64,000 bases of DNA from Gammaproteobacteria bacterium (GTDB lineage: Bacteria > Pseudomonadota > Gammaproteobacteria > Legionellales > Legionellaceae), in NCBI GenBank assembly GCA_024742995.1, contig JANSXK010000003.1:62001-126000 (forward strand), given 5' to 3'. Positions 7,534 to 16,156 of the stretch are shown piece after piece (positions within the stretch are counted from its first letter, which is position 1; every line of letters starts with the position of its first letter). Under the pieces are notes generated by a model. It had not been told where the DNA came from. It saw only the letters and a list, made by a program, of their open reading frames with translations, and did no database searches. Made by a program: the position numbers and the translations under genes.

Positions 7534-9747
7534 ATGTTAAAGTCTGCTTTGTTGCGTTTACATCAAGAATTTGCGTCTACGGTCTTTGAAAACGGACAGG
7601 TTTATTTTCAACGCGGTCATGTCTTAACGATTCGTTTAAGTGATGGTTTATTGCGTGGTCGCGTCAAAGGCAGTATGGGTCAAATTTACGATGTGCATAT
7701 CGATTTGCGGGTTTGGCCGAAGAGTCCAGCACGCTGTGCTTGTAATATGCAGACCAACTGCAAACATGCATTGGCTTGTTTTTTGGCATTACAAGCCAAA
7801 GAAAATTTGAATATTGTTCCTTTGACGGTGCTAGAAATTGAGCCTGCTCATCCTGTTGAGTTTCGGCCGCCAGCTTTAGAGCACGTGGTTCGTGTCGATG
7901 ATTTTGATTGGTATTCTGATTTAGAGACACGCGGGCAGGATTTTTTTGCTTATCAATTGGGCATCTTAATTGATGACAAACCCATCAGCATTGTGCCTTT
8001 GGTGATTGACTTACTGCGGCGTTTGGATGCGAAACAAATTGAAGCCATGCCTGATGATAAAGAGCTCTACCTGCCTTTAGAAAACGGCAAATGGTTGGCT
8101 GTAGCACTAGGACGTATCAAGCCGCTATTGCGATTATTATTACATTACGGATTGCGCGAAGCTGCTTCGAATGATGGGATTGAATTACAGCGTTATCAAT
8201 TAACGCTGATGCAAGAAGTGGAAGCAGCCATCCAAGCCACACGCACGCGTTGGTTAGGGACAGAAGCACTGCGGTTCCAATTGTCCCAATTGCAAACAGT
8301 CACAAGCTTGCCTGAAACCCAGCCACCGCAAGGTTTAAAGACGGAATTGCGTGACTATCAACTGCAAGGCTTGTCTTGGTTGGCGAGTTTACAGACTTAT
8401 GGTTTTTCTGGCATTTTGGCGGATGATATGGGCTTGGGTAAAACCATACAAGCTTTGGCCCATTTGCTATTAGAAAAGGAGCGAGGTCATGTGACGCCAG
8501 CCAGTTTATTGGTTGCCCCCACAAGCTTGGTCGGAAACTGGTTTGCAGAAGCGCAGCGATTTACACCGGATCTCAAAGTGTTGGTATATCACGGATCGAA
8601 TCGTAATTTGGACCAACTTGACGACTATGATTTGGTGATTTCCACTTATGGTACTGTGGCACGCGATCGAACTTTATTTTTAGAGTATGACTTCCATTAT
8701 TTGATTTTAGATGAGGCGCAGTTTATCAAAAACGCGCGCACCAAAACCACGCAAATCATGCAGCAATTACGCGCATCGTTTCGATTATGTCTCTCGGGCA
8801 CGCCTTTAGAAAATCATTTGGGTGAACTATGGTCGTTATTTCATTTTCTCATGCCGGGTTTATTAGGTGATGCCAAACAATTTCGCCAATTTTTTCGAAT
8901 GCCTATCGAGCGCGAGGGGGATGAAGAGCGTCGACGTTTACTGACACGAAGAGTACAACCCTTTATGTTGCGCCGCACGAAAGATCAAGTGATTCGTGAA
9001 TTGCCTCCTAAAACTGAAATGACGCATTTGATCGAATTAAGTGGTTCGCAGCGTGATGTGTACGAAGCCATTCGCATGACGATGGAGAAAAAAGTGCGTG
9101 AAGCCATTGCGGCCCAAGGCATGGGGCAATCACAAATTGTACTGTTGGATGCGTTATTAAAATTGAGACAAGTGTGCTGTGATCCGCGATTGCTCTCATT
9201 GCCAGCGGCTGAGAAGGCGCATGGGGATTCTGCCAAATTAGATGCGTTGATGACTTTACTCGATAGTTTGATGGAAGAAGGTCGTCATGTCTTGGTGTTT
9301 TCACAATTCACCTCGATGTTAGCGCTCATCGAAGAAAAATTGAATCAACGCCAGTATGCCTATTTGAAATTGACTGGACAAACACAACAACGCCAAGCAT
9401 TGGTCGATCGTTTTCAAGCCGGAGAAGTGCCGATCTTTTTGATCAGTTTGAAAGCGGGCGGCACGGGTTTAAATCTCACTCGTGCGGACACCGTAATTTT
9501 GTATGATCCCTGGTGGAATCCAGCTGTGCAAGATCAAGCTGCAGGCCGTAGCCATCGGATTGGCCAAGAAAACCCCGTGTTTATTTACAAGCTCATCACT
9601 GCTGGTACAGTTGAAGAAGCCATTTTAGCGATGCAAAATAAAAAAAGAGACTTGGTCGACAGTATTTTGTCTAATCATCCGACGCCGCATCTGGGTTGGA
9701 CCACAGAAGATATTGACTATTTTTTTGCGCCATTGCCGGATGCTTGA
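7534..9747 (+). CDS. SNF2-family ATPase/helicase with SWIM zinc finger
   Basis: A ~737-aa superfamily-2 DNA translocase. An N-terminal SWIM-type zinc finger appears as CACNMQTNCKHALACF (about residues 73-88). The ATPase core has DDMGLGKT (Walker A), LILDEAQFIKN (DEAx box), SGTPLENHLGELWSLF, and the C-terminal lobe GGTGLNLTRADTVILYDPWWNP with AGRSHRIGQ. Family members remodel protein-DNA complexes or act with RNA polymerase. The open frame extends up to 7450, but that would overlap nadE. I chose the ATG at 7534 because homology-like sequence (MLKSALLRLHQEF) begins there; no strong Shine-Dalgarno is visible. Confidence 0.88.
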   Translation: MLKSALLRLHQEFASTVFENGQVYFQRGHVLTIRLSDGLLRGRVKGSMGQIYDVHIDLRVWPKSPARCACNMQTNCKHALACFLALQAKENLNIVPLTVLEIEPAHPVEFRPPALEHVVRVDDFDWYSDLETRGQDFFAYQLGILIDDKPISIVPLVIDLLRRLDAKQIEAMPDDKELYLPLENGKWLAVALGRIKPLLRLLLHYGLREAASNDGIELQRYQLTLMQEVEAAIQATRTRWLGTEALRFQLSQLQTVTSLPETQPPQGLKTELRDYQLQGLSWLASLQTYGFSGILADDMGLGKTIQALAHLLLEKERGHVTPASLLVAPTSLVGNWFAEAQRFTPDLKVLVYHGSNRNLDQLDDYDLVISTYGTVARDRTLFLEYDFHYLILDEAQFIKNARTKTTQIMQQLRASFRLCLSGTPLENHLGELWSLFHFLMPGLLGDAKQFRQFFRMPIEREGDEERRRLLTRRVQPFMLRRTKDQVIRELPPKTEMTHLIELSGSQRDVYEAIRMTMEKKVREAIAAQGMGQSQIVLLDALLKLRQVCCDPRLLSLPAAEKAHGDSAKLDALMTLLDSLMEEGRHVLVFSQFTSMLALIEEKLNQRQYAYLKLTGQTQQRQALVDRFQAGEVPIFLISLKAGGTGLNLTRADTVILYDPWWNPAVQDQAAGRSHRIGQENPVFIYKLITAGTVEEAILAMQNKKRDLVDSILSNHPTPHLGWTTEDIDYFFAPLPDA

Positions 9748-9877
9748 AGATACATCCCGAAAAAACCAGTGCTTGTGAAATCCCAAAGATATGATACGAT
9801 AGCGCCGAACGATTGAGGGGTATGGAAATCCCCTACAATCTTTTTCGTCCAACCCCTACAGCGTCAAGGAGGATGTC

Positions 9878-10870
9878 ATGCGCTGGTCACGCCCTATTTT
9901 TTCTTCTCGCAATACCCTTTCTTTTGGTTTGGATATCTCCTCAGCTGCTGTTACTTTATTGGAATTGTCTTACGCGCAAGATCACTATAAGGTCGAATCC
10001 TATGGGCAATATGCGCTCTCTGCCGATATTGTCAATGGCAATATGATTTTGGATGTCGAAGCTTTGGCAAATGCTATACGCGATTTACTTGCAGACTTAC
10101 AATTATGGTCGTGCTTCGAGGGTCAATTAGAAGCGGTGATCGCGGTGCCTGATGCTTGCGCTATCAGTAAAACGATTTCAGTGAATGAGCGTTTGACAGA
10201 AAAGGATTTGGAAGGCTTAGTCCAAATGGAGTTAGAAACATTGATTCAAGGTTCCATGGATGATCTTTGTTTTGATTTTAAACGAGTAGAATCGACGTCA
10301 CCTCAAACAGATTTAAAAGATTTGGTGATTGTAGCAACGCGAATTCATCACATTCAAGATCGCATGGCAGCATTACGTCGTTTAGGTATTACGGTCAAAG
10401 TAGTAGATCTTGAATCATGTGCTCTGCAGCGGGTTTTGCCTTTGATATTACCGCAAGAAAAGCGTCTTGGATTGTCGGTTTTATTGGATTTGGGGTCGTC
10501 TTTTTTGAAGATTTTCTTTTTTAAGCAAGGGTCGTTGGTTTTCATGCGTGAGGAAGAATTTGGTAGTACGGTGCAAGCGATGGACGATGAGGATTATCGT
10601 GAAGCATTGTTGATCAGACTCAAACGTGCCAGGCATTTTTTTCATGCGGCTTTTCCTCAGCATGATGTGATAAGCGATATTTTATTGGGGGGTTGCGGTG
10701 CTAATCAAGCTGAATTGGCAGGATGGATTCAGCAGAAATGTGCTATTTTTACGTCGATTGCCAATCCATTTTTAACCATGACAATGGCATCAGGTTTAGA
10801 TGCAGCGCGTTTGCATGGAGATGCCCCCATGTATTTGACGGCTTGTGGCTTAGCAAAGCGGGCGTGCTAG
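9878..10870 (+). CDS. pilM: Type IV pilus assembly protein PilM
   Basis: A 330-aa actin-like cytoplasmic ATPase of the type IV pilus or competence machine. It shows the FtsA/actin-like start LSFGLDISSAAVTLLEL, the central VVDLESCALQRVLP, and the phosphate-binding LLDLGSSFLKIFFF. CAAGGAGG stands 5 nt before the ATG, an unusually strong ribosome site. It is followed after 2 nt by the PilN-PilQ fusion gene. PilM normally binds the N-terminal peptide of PilN (the NLLPWR motif), which is present at the start of the next protein, so the interaction could be conserved. Confidence 0.88.
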   Translation: MRWSRPIFSSRNTLSFGLDISSAAVTLLELSYAQDHYKVESYGQYALSADIVNGNMILDVEALANAIRDLLADLQLWSCFEGQLEAVIAVPDACAISKTISVNERLTEKDLEGLVQMELETLIQGSMDDLCFDFKRVESTSPQTDLKDLVIVATRIHHIQDRMAALRRLGITVKVVDLESCALQRVLPLILPQEKRLGLSVLLDLGSSFLKIFFFKQGSLVFMREEEFGSTVQAMDDEDYREALLIRLKRARHFFHAAFPQHDVISDILLGGCGANQAELAGWIQQKCAIFTSIANPFLTMTMASGLDAARLHGDAPMYLTACGLAKRAC

Positions 10871-10872
10871 GC

Positions 10873-12066
10873 ATGAATTTGAATTTATTGCCTTGGCGTC
10901 AAGAAAAATATCGTCACACGCTCAAGAGAGTGATTTGGGGATGCTTGGGGACAATTATGCTGGTGGTGGGCATCGCGGGGACAATGTGGCATCAGACGCA
11001 ACGTCGCTTAGAAGACCAGAACCGACGTACACAACAATTACAACAGGCGTTGCGTGCGTCGCGCAATCTACCACAGCATCAACATCAGGAAACAGTACAC
11101 GTTGCTCAGGCGCCGAAGGTTGTTGTTCGCCCACTGTTACAGATCAAAGTGGTGACCATTCATTATGCGAATGCTGTTGCGTTGGCGGGTATGATCAAAG
11201 ATAGAAGCGCTGCTTTATTGTCACATCGAGGTAAAGTCACAGTTGATCCTAGGACGAATGTTATTTGGCTGGAGGATACACCTCAGCATTTGCAAAAATT
11301 ACTGACCTTTATCAAACGGTTTGATCTTCCGGCCCAGCAGATTGTGATAGAAGCACGTTTGGTGAATATGAATCAAGAGGCTGCACAAGACTTAGGGGTG
11401 CGCTTGGGATTTATCATGTCTCCTCATCAAGGTGTCGAAGGGAATTTGCCGCCAATTTCTGGGCAACATTTGGGTATGGATTTGGCGGCCAAACCGCTTG
11501 AAGCCACAGCGGCGGCATTGGGATTAACCCAAGCGCTATTGGCATCGCAACGCTTGTTGGATGTGGAATTATCGGCTTTAGAAAGCCAAGGCCGAGCCAA
11601 AGTGATTGCTAGTCCAAGATTGGTAACCAGCAATCAGATGGCAGCGGTGATTGAATCGGGAGAAGATATTCCTTACCAAGAATTTTCTGCTCATGGCACC
11701 ACTTCTATTGCTTTTAAAAAAGCGGTGTTGCGTTTAAAAGTAGTGCCACAAATCACTGGTCAAAAAGAACTGACGATGGCTTTGGTCATCAATCAAGATG
11801 CAGATTCGGGCAAACGGGTACAGGGGGTGCCGATCATATCAACCAAATCGATAGAGACTCGTATTTTGGTGCACGATGGACAAACGATTGTCTTAGGTGG
11901 GATTTACCAACAAGATCATAATCGCCAGATTGATCAAGTCCCATTTTTAGGGAATCTTCCTTTGATTGGCGATGTGTTTCGACGGAAACATTGGCATATG
12001 CGTCATGAGGCATTATTAATTTTTATTACCCCTAGAATTATTGTGCAGCGGCCGCATAGTAGGTAG
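10873..12066 (+). CDS. PilN-PilQ fusion: pilus inner-membrane anchor joined to a minimal secretin
   Basis: The true start is the ATG at 10873, two bases after the pilM stop; the open frame extends upstream only inside pilM. The 397-aa protein begins MNLNLLPWRQEKYR, the PilN peptide that docks on PilM. A single TM segment (about 20-38), a Gln/Arg-rich linker, a secretin N1-type domain (about 90-165, VVTIHYANAVALAGMI), and a full secretin core (about 170-395) follow. The core includes VIEARLVNMNQEAAQDLGV, SPRLVTSNQMAAVIESG and VPFLGNLPLIGDVFR. There is no classical signal peptide and no AMIN or STN domain. PilO and PilP are not encoded here. The gene position (pilM-X-aroK) equals that of pilMNOPQ-aroK in relatives. 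Confidence 0.8.
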   Translation: MNLNLLPWRQEKYRHTLKRVIWGCLGTIMLVVGIAGTMWHQTQRRLEDQNRRTQQLQQALRASRNLPQHQHQETVHVAQAPKVVVRPLLQIKVVTIHYANAVALAGMIKDRSAALLSHRGKVTVDPRTNVIWLEDTPQHLQKLLTFIKRFDLPAQQIVIEARLVNMNQEAAQDLGVRLGFIMSPHQGVEGNLPPISGQHLGMDLAAKPLEATAAALGLTQALLASQRLLDVELSALESQGRAKVIASPRLVTSNQMAAVIESGEDIPYQEFSAHGTTSIAFKKAVLRLKVVPQITGQKELTMALVINQDADSGKRVQGVPIISTKSIETRILVHDGQTIVLGGIYQQDHNRQIDQVPFLGNLPLIGDVFRRKHWHMRHEALLIFITPRIIVQRPHSR

Positions 12067-12192
12067 AATTGATGGTGCGACTATGTTCTAATAGAATATT
12101 TTCGTTACGCCGATTGTGATATGATGTATACTCGCTGAGTTCGCCCAATAGTCGTGATATCGTCAAGTTTTATTATGGAGCAGATAATTTAA

Positions 12193-12723
12193 ATGAGCAT
12201 CGTTAAAGTACGTAATATTTTTTTAATTGGCCCTATGGGTGCAGGTAAAAGTACCATTGGCCGTACTTTAGCCAAAGAACTGAAATTGGATTTTTATGAT
12301 TCTGATGAGGTGATTGAAGAGCGTACAGGTGCGGATATCGCTTGGATATATGATGTTGAGGGTGAGGAAGGTTACCGTCGTCGTGAACAGAAAGTGATTG
12401 AAGAACTCACTCAAAAAAACAACATTGTGTTGGCAACGGGTGGTGGGGTAATCATGACAGCAGAAAATCGCAATGCTCTGGCAGGTCGAGGGACTGTGAT
12501 TTATTTGAAAACATCATTGCAACAACAGTTCGAGCGTACAAAGCGTGACAGTACCAAGCGTCCGATGTTGCAAACGCCAAATTTAGAAGAGCGCCTCGAA
12601 AAATTACGGAATGACCACGAACCCTTATACGAAGAACTGGCCGATGTGAGTTTTGATACCGATAAACTTACGGTGAAAGCAGTTGCGAATAATATCGTCA
12701 AATACATCTACGGTGAAGCTTAG
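12193..12723 (+). CDS. aroK: Shikimate kinase
   Basis: This 176-aa P-loop kinase phosphorylates shikimate at O3 in aromatic amino acid and chorismate synthesis. It has the Walker A GPMGAGKST, DSDEVIEERTGADI (substrate-binding Asp), YRRREQKV, ATGGGVI, and a lid with RPML. It sits after the pilus genes as in many gammaproteobacteria, but the usual next gene, aroB, is absent, replaced by a small membrane protein gene and pdxB. TTATGGAG lies upstream of the ATG. Confidence 0.95.
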   Translation: MSIVKVRNIFLIGPMGAGKSTIGRTLAKELKLDFYDSDEVIEERTGADIAWIYDVEGEEGYRRREQKVIEELTQKNNIVLATGGGVIMTAENRNALAGRGTVIYLKTSLQQQFERTKRDSTKRPMLQTPNLEERLEKLRNDHEPLYEELADVSFDTDKLTVKAVANNIVKYIYGEA

Positions 12724-12737
12724 ATACATACAAATCC

Positions 12738-12773
12738 TGCCGTCCCCGCGAAAGCGGAGACTCATTCTGGATT
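12738..12773. repeat. GC-rich REP-like palindrome
   Basis: The sequence CCGTCCCCGCGAAAGCGGAGAC forms a hairpin with arms around GTCCCCGC and GCGGAGAC, followed by TCATTCTGGATTTTG. This form (GTCCCCGCGAAAGCGGGGA followed by TCATTCTGGAT) is a familiar interspersed extragenic repeat in many proteobacteria. Here it separates aroK from the next small gene. Confidence 0.6.
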
Positions 12774-12794
12774 TTGCCTCGTGGGAGCACGATC

Positions 12795-13100
12795 ATGACA
12801 AGGTATTTTTTCTTGCTTGCTGGTATGAGCTTGGTCTTGCTAGGGTGGGTTGGTCATAGATTTTGGATGACACCACAAAGTGTTGTACCACCTGCAGCAT
12901 TATGTGCGTTAGCCGATTCACATGTTTTAAACGAAATGCGTTTACCCTCAGTTATTCCTAGCCTGTATTTGGGTGCCAAGCTTCAATTCGTGTCCGCAGT
13001 GGATCTTAGGCGCGCTGAATTGGCATTGAATATCCACAAAGAAGAATCGATGAAACCCTTAATTGACAAAGTTTTGGTCCTTCCTGAACGGTACACTTGA
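12795..13100 (+). CDS. Small membrane-anchored protein of unknown function
   Basis: A 101-aa protein starting at the ATG at 12795, preceded by GGGAG at 7 nt; an upstream TTG at 12774 is less likely. Residues 4-20 form one hydrophobic segment (RYFFLLAGMSLVLLGWVG), so it is probably an inner-membrane anchored or exported protein. The rest is soluble with no motif I recognise. Its stop is one base from the pdxB start, so the two are co-transcribed and possibly coupled. Confidence 0.55.
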   Translation: MTRYFFLLAGMSLVLLGWVGHRFWMTPQSVVPPAALCALADSHVLNEMRLPSVIPSLYLGAKLQFVSAVDLRRAELALNIHKEESMKPLIDKVLVLPERYT

Positions 13101-13101
13101 T

Positions 13102-14139
13102 ATGATAAAAGTTTTAGCGGATAACAGTTTTCCTGATTTGGACGACTTTTTTGGTTCCAATTTTCAAATGACACGCTACGCTTCCCGCGATGATTTGCTG
13201 ACACAAATCATTGATCAGGATATTCTACTCTGTCGATCTACATTAGCAGTGACTGCGGCATTGCTTGAGACATCTAAGATTTCCTGCGTGGCCACGGCCA
13301 GTTCCGGCATAGATCACCTTGATCTATCGTATTTAACTGCACGTGAGATCACAGTTTGTGATGCCAAAGGGGCAAATGCTAAGGCCGTGGCGGATTATGT
13401 GAGTGCTTGTGTTGCAAGTTTACAGCGTCAAGGACATCATTTTGGTTTACGTGCGGCTGTGGTGGGTGTTGGTGTAGTTGGAGCTTTAGTAGTTGCACGT
13501 TTGCAGGCACTTGGGTTTGAAGTTTTGATGTTTGATCCCCTTCGTGCATTGCAAGATCCACAGTTTATATCTTGTGAGCACAAGGCATTATTTGATTGTG
13601 ATCTTTTGTGTTTGCACGCTAATTTGCATGACGAAGGGCCGTATGCGAGTCGCCACTTTTTGGATGCGGCGTTTTTTGCTCGTTTAAAACCACAAACAGT
13701 GATTATCAATGCGGCACGCGGTGATATTGTGGACGAAGCTGCATTGTTGGCATGCGAACAGCGCATGATTTACTGCACAGATGTATATGCTAATGAGCCG
13801 CATATTAATCCAGGAGTGGTTGCGTATGCGACGATATGCACGCCACATATTGCAGGTCATAGCATCGAGGCACGTCATAGGGCGTTACAATTATTGCGTC
13901 ATAAAATTCACATTTTATTTGGCATGCATTTGAATAACGACAGCGTGTTTTCGATCTTGGGGAGCGGAGGTGCCCCAGTTGAGACGACGGCCATTTTATC
14001 TCTTTATGATCCCGATCAAGAAACCCAAGCGTTGAAACAAAGCAGAGCGTTATCTAAAACCTTTACCGCTTTACGAAAAGCGCATTGTCATCGCCATGAT
14101 TTTGACTGTGAACGCATTGATCTCACAGCCGTATCATGA
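13102..14139 (+). CDS. pdxB: Erythronate-4-phosphate dehydrogenase
   Basis: A ~345-aa D-2-hydroxyacid dehydrogenase that oxidises 4-phosphoerythronate in DXP-independent pyridoxal phosphate synthesis. MIKVLADNSFPDLDDFF is a typical PdxB start. An NAD-binding Rossmann fold (AAVVGVGVVGALVVARLQALG), the RGDIVDEAALL segment with catalytic Asp/Glu context, and TPHIAGHSIEA with catalytic His are visible. A PdxB-type C-terminal tail follows and is somewhat shorter than in E. coli (378 aa). Open sequence extends to 13063 inside the upstream gene; the ATG at 13102 fits the family start. Confidence 0.9.
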   Translation: MIKVLADNSFPDLDDFFGSNFQMTRYASRDDLLTQIIDQDILLCRSTLAVTAALLETSKISCVATASSGIDHLDLSYLTAREITVCDAKGANAKAVADYVSACVASLQRQGHHFGLRAAVVGVGVVGALVVARLQALGFEVLMFDPLRALQDPQFISCEHKALFDCDLLCLHANLHDEGPYASRHFLDAAFFARLKPQTVIINAARGDIVDEAALLACEQRMIYCTDVYANEPHINPGVVAYATICTPHIAGHSIEARHRALQLLRHKIHILFGMHLNNDSVFSILGSGGAPVETTAILSLYDPDQETQALKQSRALSKTFTALRKAHCHRHDFDCERIDLTAVS

Positions 14140-14216
14140 TGATAGGGTTTTGCATTCTAGATTAGCATCTGATAGGCTTCTACGCAGAGGGTTATTAGTT
14201 CTCAAGGAGATGAATT

Positions 14217-14645
14217 ATGTATAAGCGTGTTCTGTTGGCAACTGATTTTGACGAAGTGGGTGTGCATGCAGCGCATAAAGCCAAAAAAATTGCTGATGAG
14301 TCTGGAGCGCAACTATTTTTAGTGCATGTGGTTGAGCCAATTCCGGCCTATGCTTATCCTGGATTTGCAGGGTTTGCAGAGGTTGAGATTTCAATTCGAG
14401 AACAAGCCGAGAAAGAGTTGGCCGGATTAGCGAAGAAGCTTGATGTGGATAAAAAACATCAGCTGCTTGAATTTGGCTCTATTAAAAACGAAGTGTTACG
14501 TGTGGCGCAAGAGCATAAAATGGATTTGATTGTGACTGGTAGTCATGGCAAGCATGGCCTGGCTCTATTGTTGGGTTCAACTGCGGATGCTATTTTGCAT
14601 GGTGCACACTGTGATATCCTGATTGTTCGTCCTAGAGCAGAGTAA
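14217..14645 (+). CDS. Universal stress protein (UspA family)
   Basis: A 142-aa alpha/beta nucleotide-binding protein beginning MYKRVLLATDF. The C-terminal segment VTGSHGKHGLALLLGSTAD matches the G-2x-G-9x-G(S/T) ATP-binding motif, so it belongs to the ATP-binding subclass. Such proteins are induced by starvation and other stresses and act in the cytoplasm. AAGGAGATGAATT stands just upstream of the start. It is monocistronic by position, with a repeat downstream. Confidence 0.9.
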   Translation: MYKRVLLATDFDEVGVHAAHKAKKIADESGAQLFLVHVVEPIPAYAYPGFAGFAEVEISIREQAEKELAGLAKKLDVDKKHQLLEFGSIKNEVLRVAQEHKMDLIVTGSHGKHGLALLLGSTADAILHGAHCDILIVRPRAE

Positions 14646-14650
14646 CGAAG

Positions 14651-14700
14651 GTCCTTCTCCCCTGAGAGAAGGTGCCCAAAGGGCGGATGAGGGGTGAAGG
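14651..14700. repeat. Interspersed repeat (CCTTCTCCC...GAAGG type)
   Basis: CCTTCTCCCCTGAGAGAAGG forms a hairpin and is followed by TGCCCAAAGGGCGGATGAGGG. This combination is a common extragenic repeat in gammaproteobacteria and other genomes. It fills the gap between the stress protein gene and ribF. A shortened relative (TTTCCCCACTGGGGGAGAG) lies at about 20578-20596. Confidence 0.6.
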
Positions 14701-14715
14701 ATACTCTCCACTGAT

Positions 14716-15651
14716 ATGAAATTATTACATCACCCAGCTGAAGAAACAGCCATTAAACAAGGCAGCGTTGCTGCTATTGGTAATTTTGATGGCGTGCATC
14801 GTGGTCATCAAGCGTTGCTGACCACGATGCGGACTTTGGCTTCTGAAAGAAATTTGCCCATGATTGTGGTGGTGTTTGAACCACAAACTCGGGAATATTT
14901 TCTCAAAGAAAAGTCTCCGCCACGGTTAACCTCCTTACGAAAAAAACTCCAAATTTTTCAACAATTTGGGGTGGATTATGTGTATTGCTTACGTTTTAAT
15001 CAACAGATGGCACAAATGAATGCAGAAGTCTTTGCACGTGAGGTTCTTTTCACGCGTCTCCAAGTAAAACAGTTGTTTGTCGGACAGGATTTTCGTTTTG
15101 GTTGTGACAGATTGGGGGATGTGGCGTTATTACAGCGTGTTTGCCAATCTTATCAAGCCGAAGTGGCTCTGTATCCTGATTTTCTCTTGGATCAGCAACG
15201 TGTGAGTTCGACTCTGGTGAGGCAAGCCTTGCAAGCACGTCGCTTAGATGAAGCGGCTCATTTGCTCGGTCGACCTTATACCTTGTGTGGGCGAGTCATG
15301 TACGGTGATGGTCGTGCTCGGGAGTGGGGAACGCCGACAGCTAATCTGAAATTGACGCAACGTACTTTACCGGTAAAAGGGGTTTTTTCTGTGGCTATTA
15401 CCACTGAAGATGGAGGAGCTTATCATGGCGTGGCAAACCTAGGTTATCGCCCCACATTTGGGGGAACTAAGGCGGTACTGGAAGTGCATTTGTTTGAGTT
15501 TTCAGGGTCACTTTATGGTCAGCGTTTGGAAGTGACATTTTTACAGCAATTGCGGGATGAGATAAAATTTGCAACGATAGAAGCATTGATAGCGCAAATT
15601 CACGCAGACATTGCTGCAGCGAAGGATTATTTTAAGGGGCGCATTGCATGA
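14716..15651 (+). CDS. ribF: Bifunctional riboflavin kinase / FAD synthetase
   Basis: This 311-aa enzyme converts riboflavin to FMN and then FAD. The N-terminal adenylyltransferase (about 1-180) has IGNFDGVHRGHQAL, VVFEPQTREYF, FVGQDFRFG and VSSTLVRQAL. The C-terminal flavokinase (about 185-310) has LGRPYTLCGRV, GWGTPTAN-like REWGTPTANL, and LRDEIKF. Length matches E. coli RibF (313). It overlaps lspA by 4 nt (ATGA). In E. coli ileS lies between ribF and lspA; here it does not. Confidence 0.95.
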   Translation: MKLLHHPAEETAIKQGSVAAIGNFDGVHRGHQALLTTMRTLASERNLPMIVVVFEPQTREYFLKEKSPPRLTSLRKKLQIFQQFGVDYVYCLRFNQQMAQMNAEVFAREVLFTRLQVKQLFVGQDFRFGCDRLGDVALLQRVCQSYQAEVALYPDFLLDQQRVSSTLVRQALQARRLDEAAHLLGRPYTLCGRVMYGDGRAREWGTPTANLKLTQRTLPVKGVFSVAITTEDGGAYHGVANLGYRPTFGGTKAVLEVHLFEFSGSLYGQRLEVTFLQQLRDEIKFATIEALIAQIHADIAAAKDYFKGRIA

Positions 15652-16142
15652 CTTACGAAAAAAAATGGGTTTGGTTTTTGCTGTGTGCTGTTTTTGTGGC
15701 ATTGGATCAAGCTACGAAATTTTGGGTGTATCATGCCCTTGATCTTTACCAATCGGTGGCTGTTTTTCCGGGCTTAAATTGGACATTGGTATTAAATCCT
15801 GGTTCCGCATTTGGTTTTTTAAGTCATCATGACGGGCATTGGCATCACTATTTATTTGTTGGTTTTGGCGTGCTCATGAGTCTCGGACTCATCATTTGGA
15901 TGGGGGTTATTGCTGCGAAATCAAAATTGGAATTATTGGCAGTGACCTTGGTCTTAAGTGGTGCGATAGGTAATGTGATTGATCGCTTACGACTTGGTTA
16001 TGTGATTGATTTTATTGATGTTTATTATAAAAATCATCATTGGTGGATATTTAATGTAGCTGACAGCGCGATTTGTGTGGGCGCGGTGTTATTGTTTTTT
16101 GCGGGTAATGAAACAAAAGACAAGCTGGCTAAAAAGAAATAA
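15648..16142 (+). CDS. lspA: Prolipoprotein signal peptidase II
   Basis: This 164-aa inner-membrane aspartyl protease removes signal peptides of diacylglyceryl-modified lipoproteins. Four TM segments are visible. The conserved boxes are FVALDQATKFWV, LVLNPGSAFGFL, GNVIDRLRLGYVIDFIDVYY (first catalytic Asp), and FNVADSAICVGAVL (second catalytic Asp). It is translationally coupled to ribF through the 4-nt overlap, and ends 14 nt from the convergent gene at 16157. Confidence 0.95.
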   Translation: MTYEKKWVWFLLCAVFVALDQATKFWVYHALDLYQSVAVFPGLNWTLVLNPGSAFGFLSHHDGHWHHYLFVGFGVLMSLGLIIWMGVIAAKSKLELLAVTLVLSGAIGNVIDRLRLGYVIDFIDVYYKNHHWWIFNVADSAICVGAVLLFFAGNETKDKLAKKK

Positions 16143-16156
16143 AGACTCGGTCTGTG

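Noticed and set aside
10723-10872. Upstream extension of the secretin gene
   Set aside because: It lies within pilM in another frame; the PilN peptide begins at ATG 10873.
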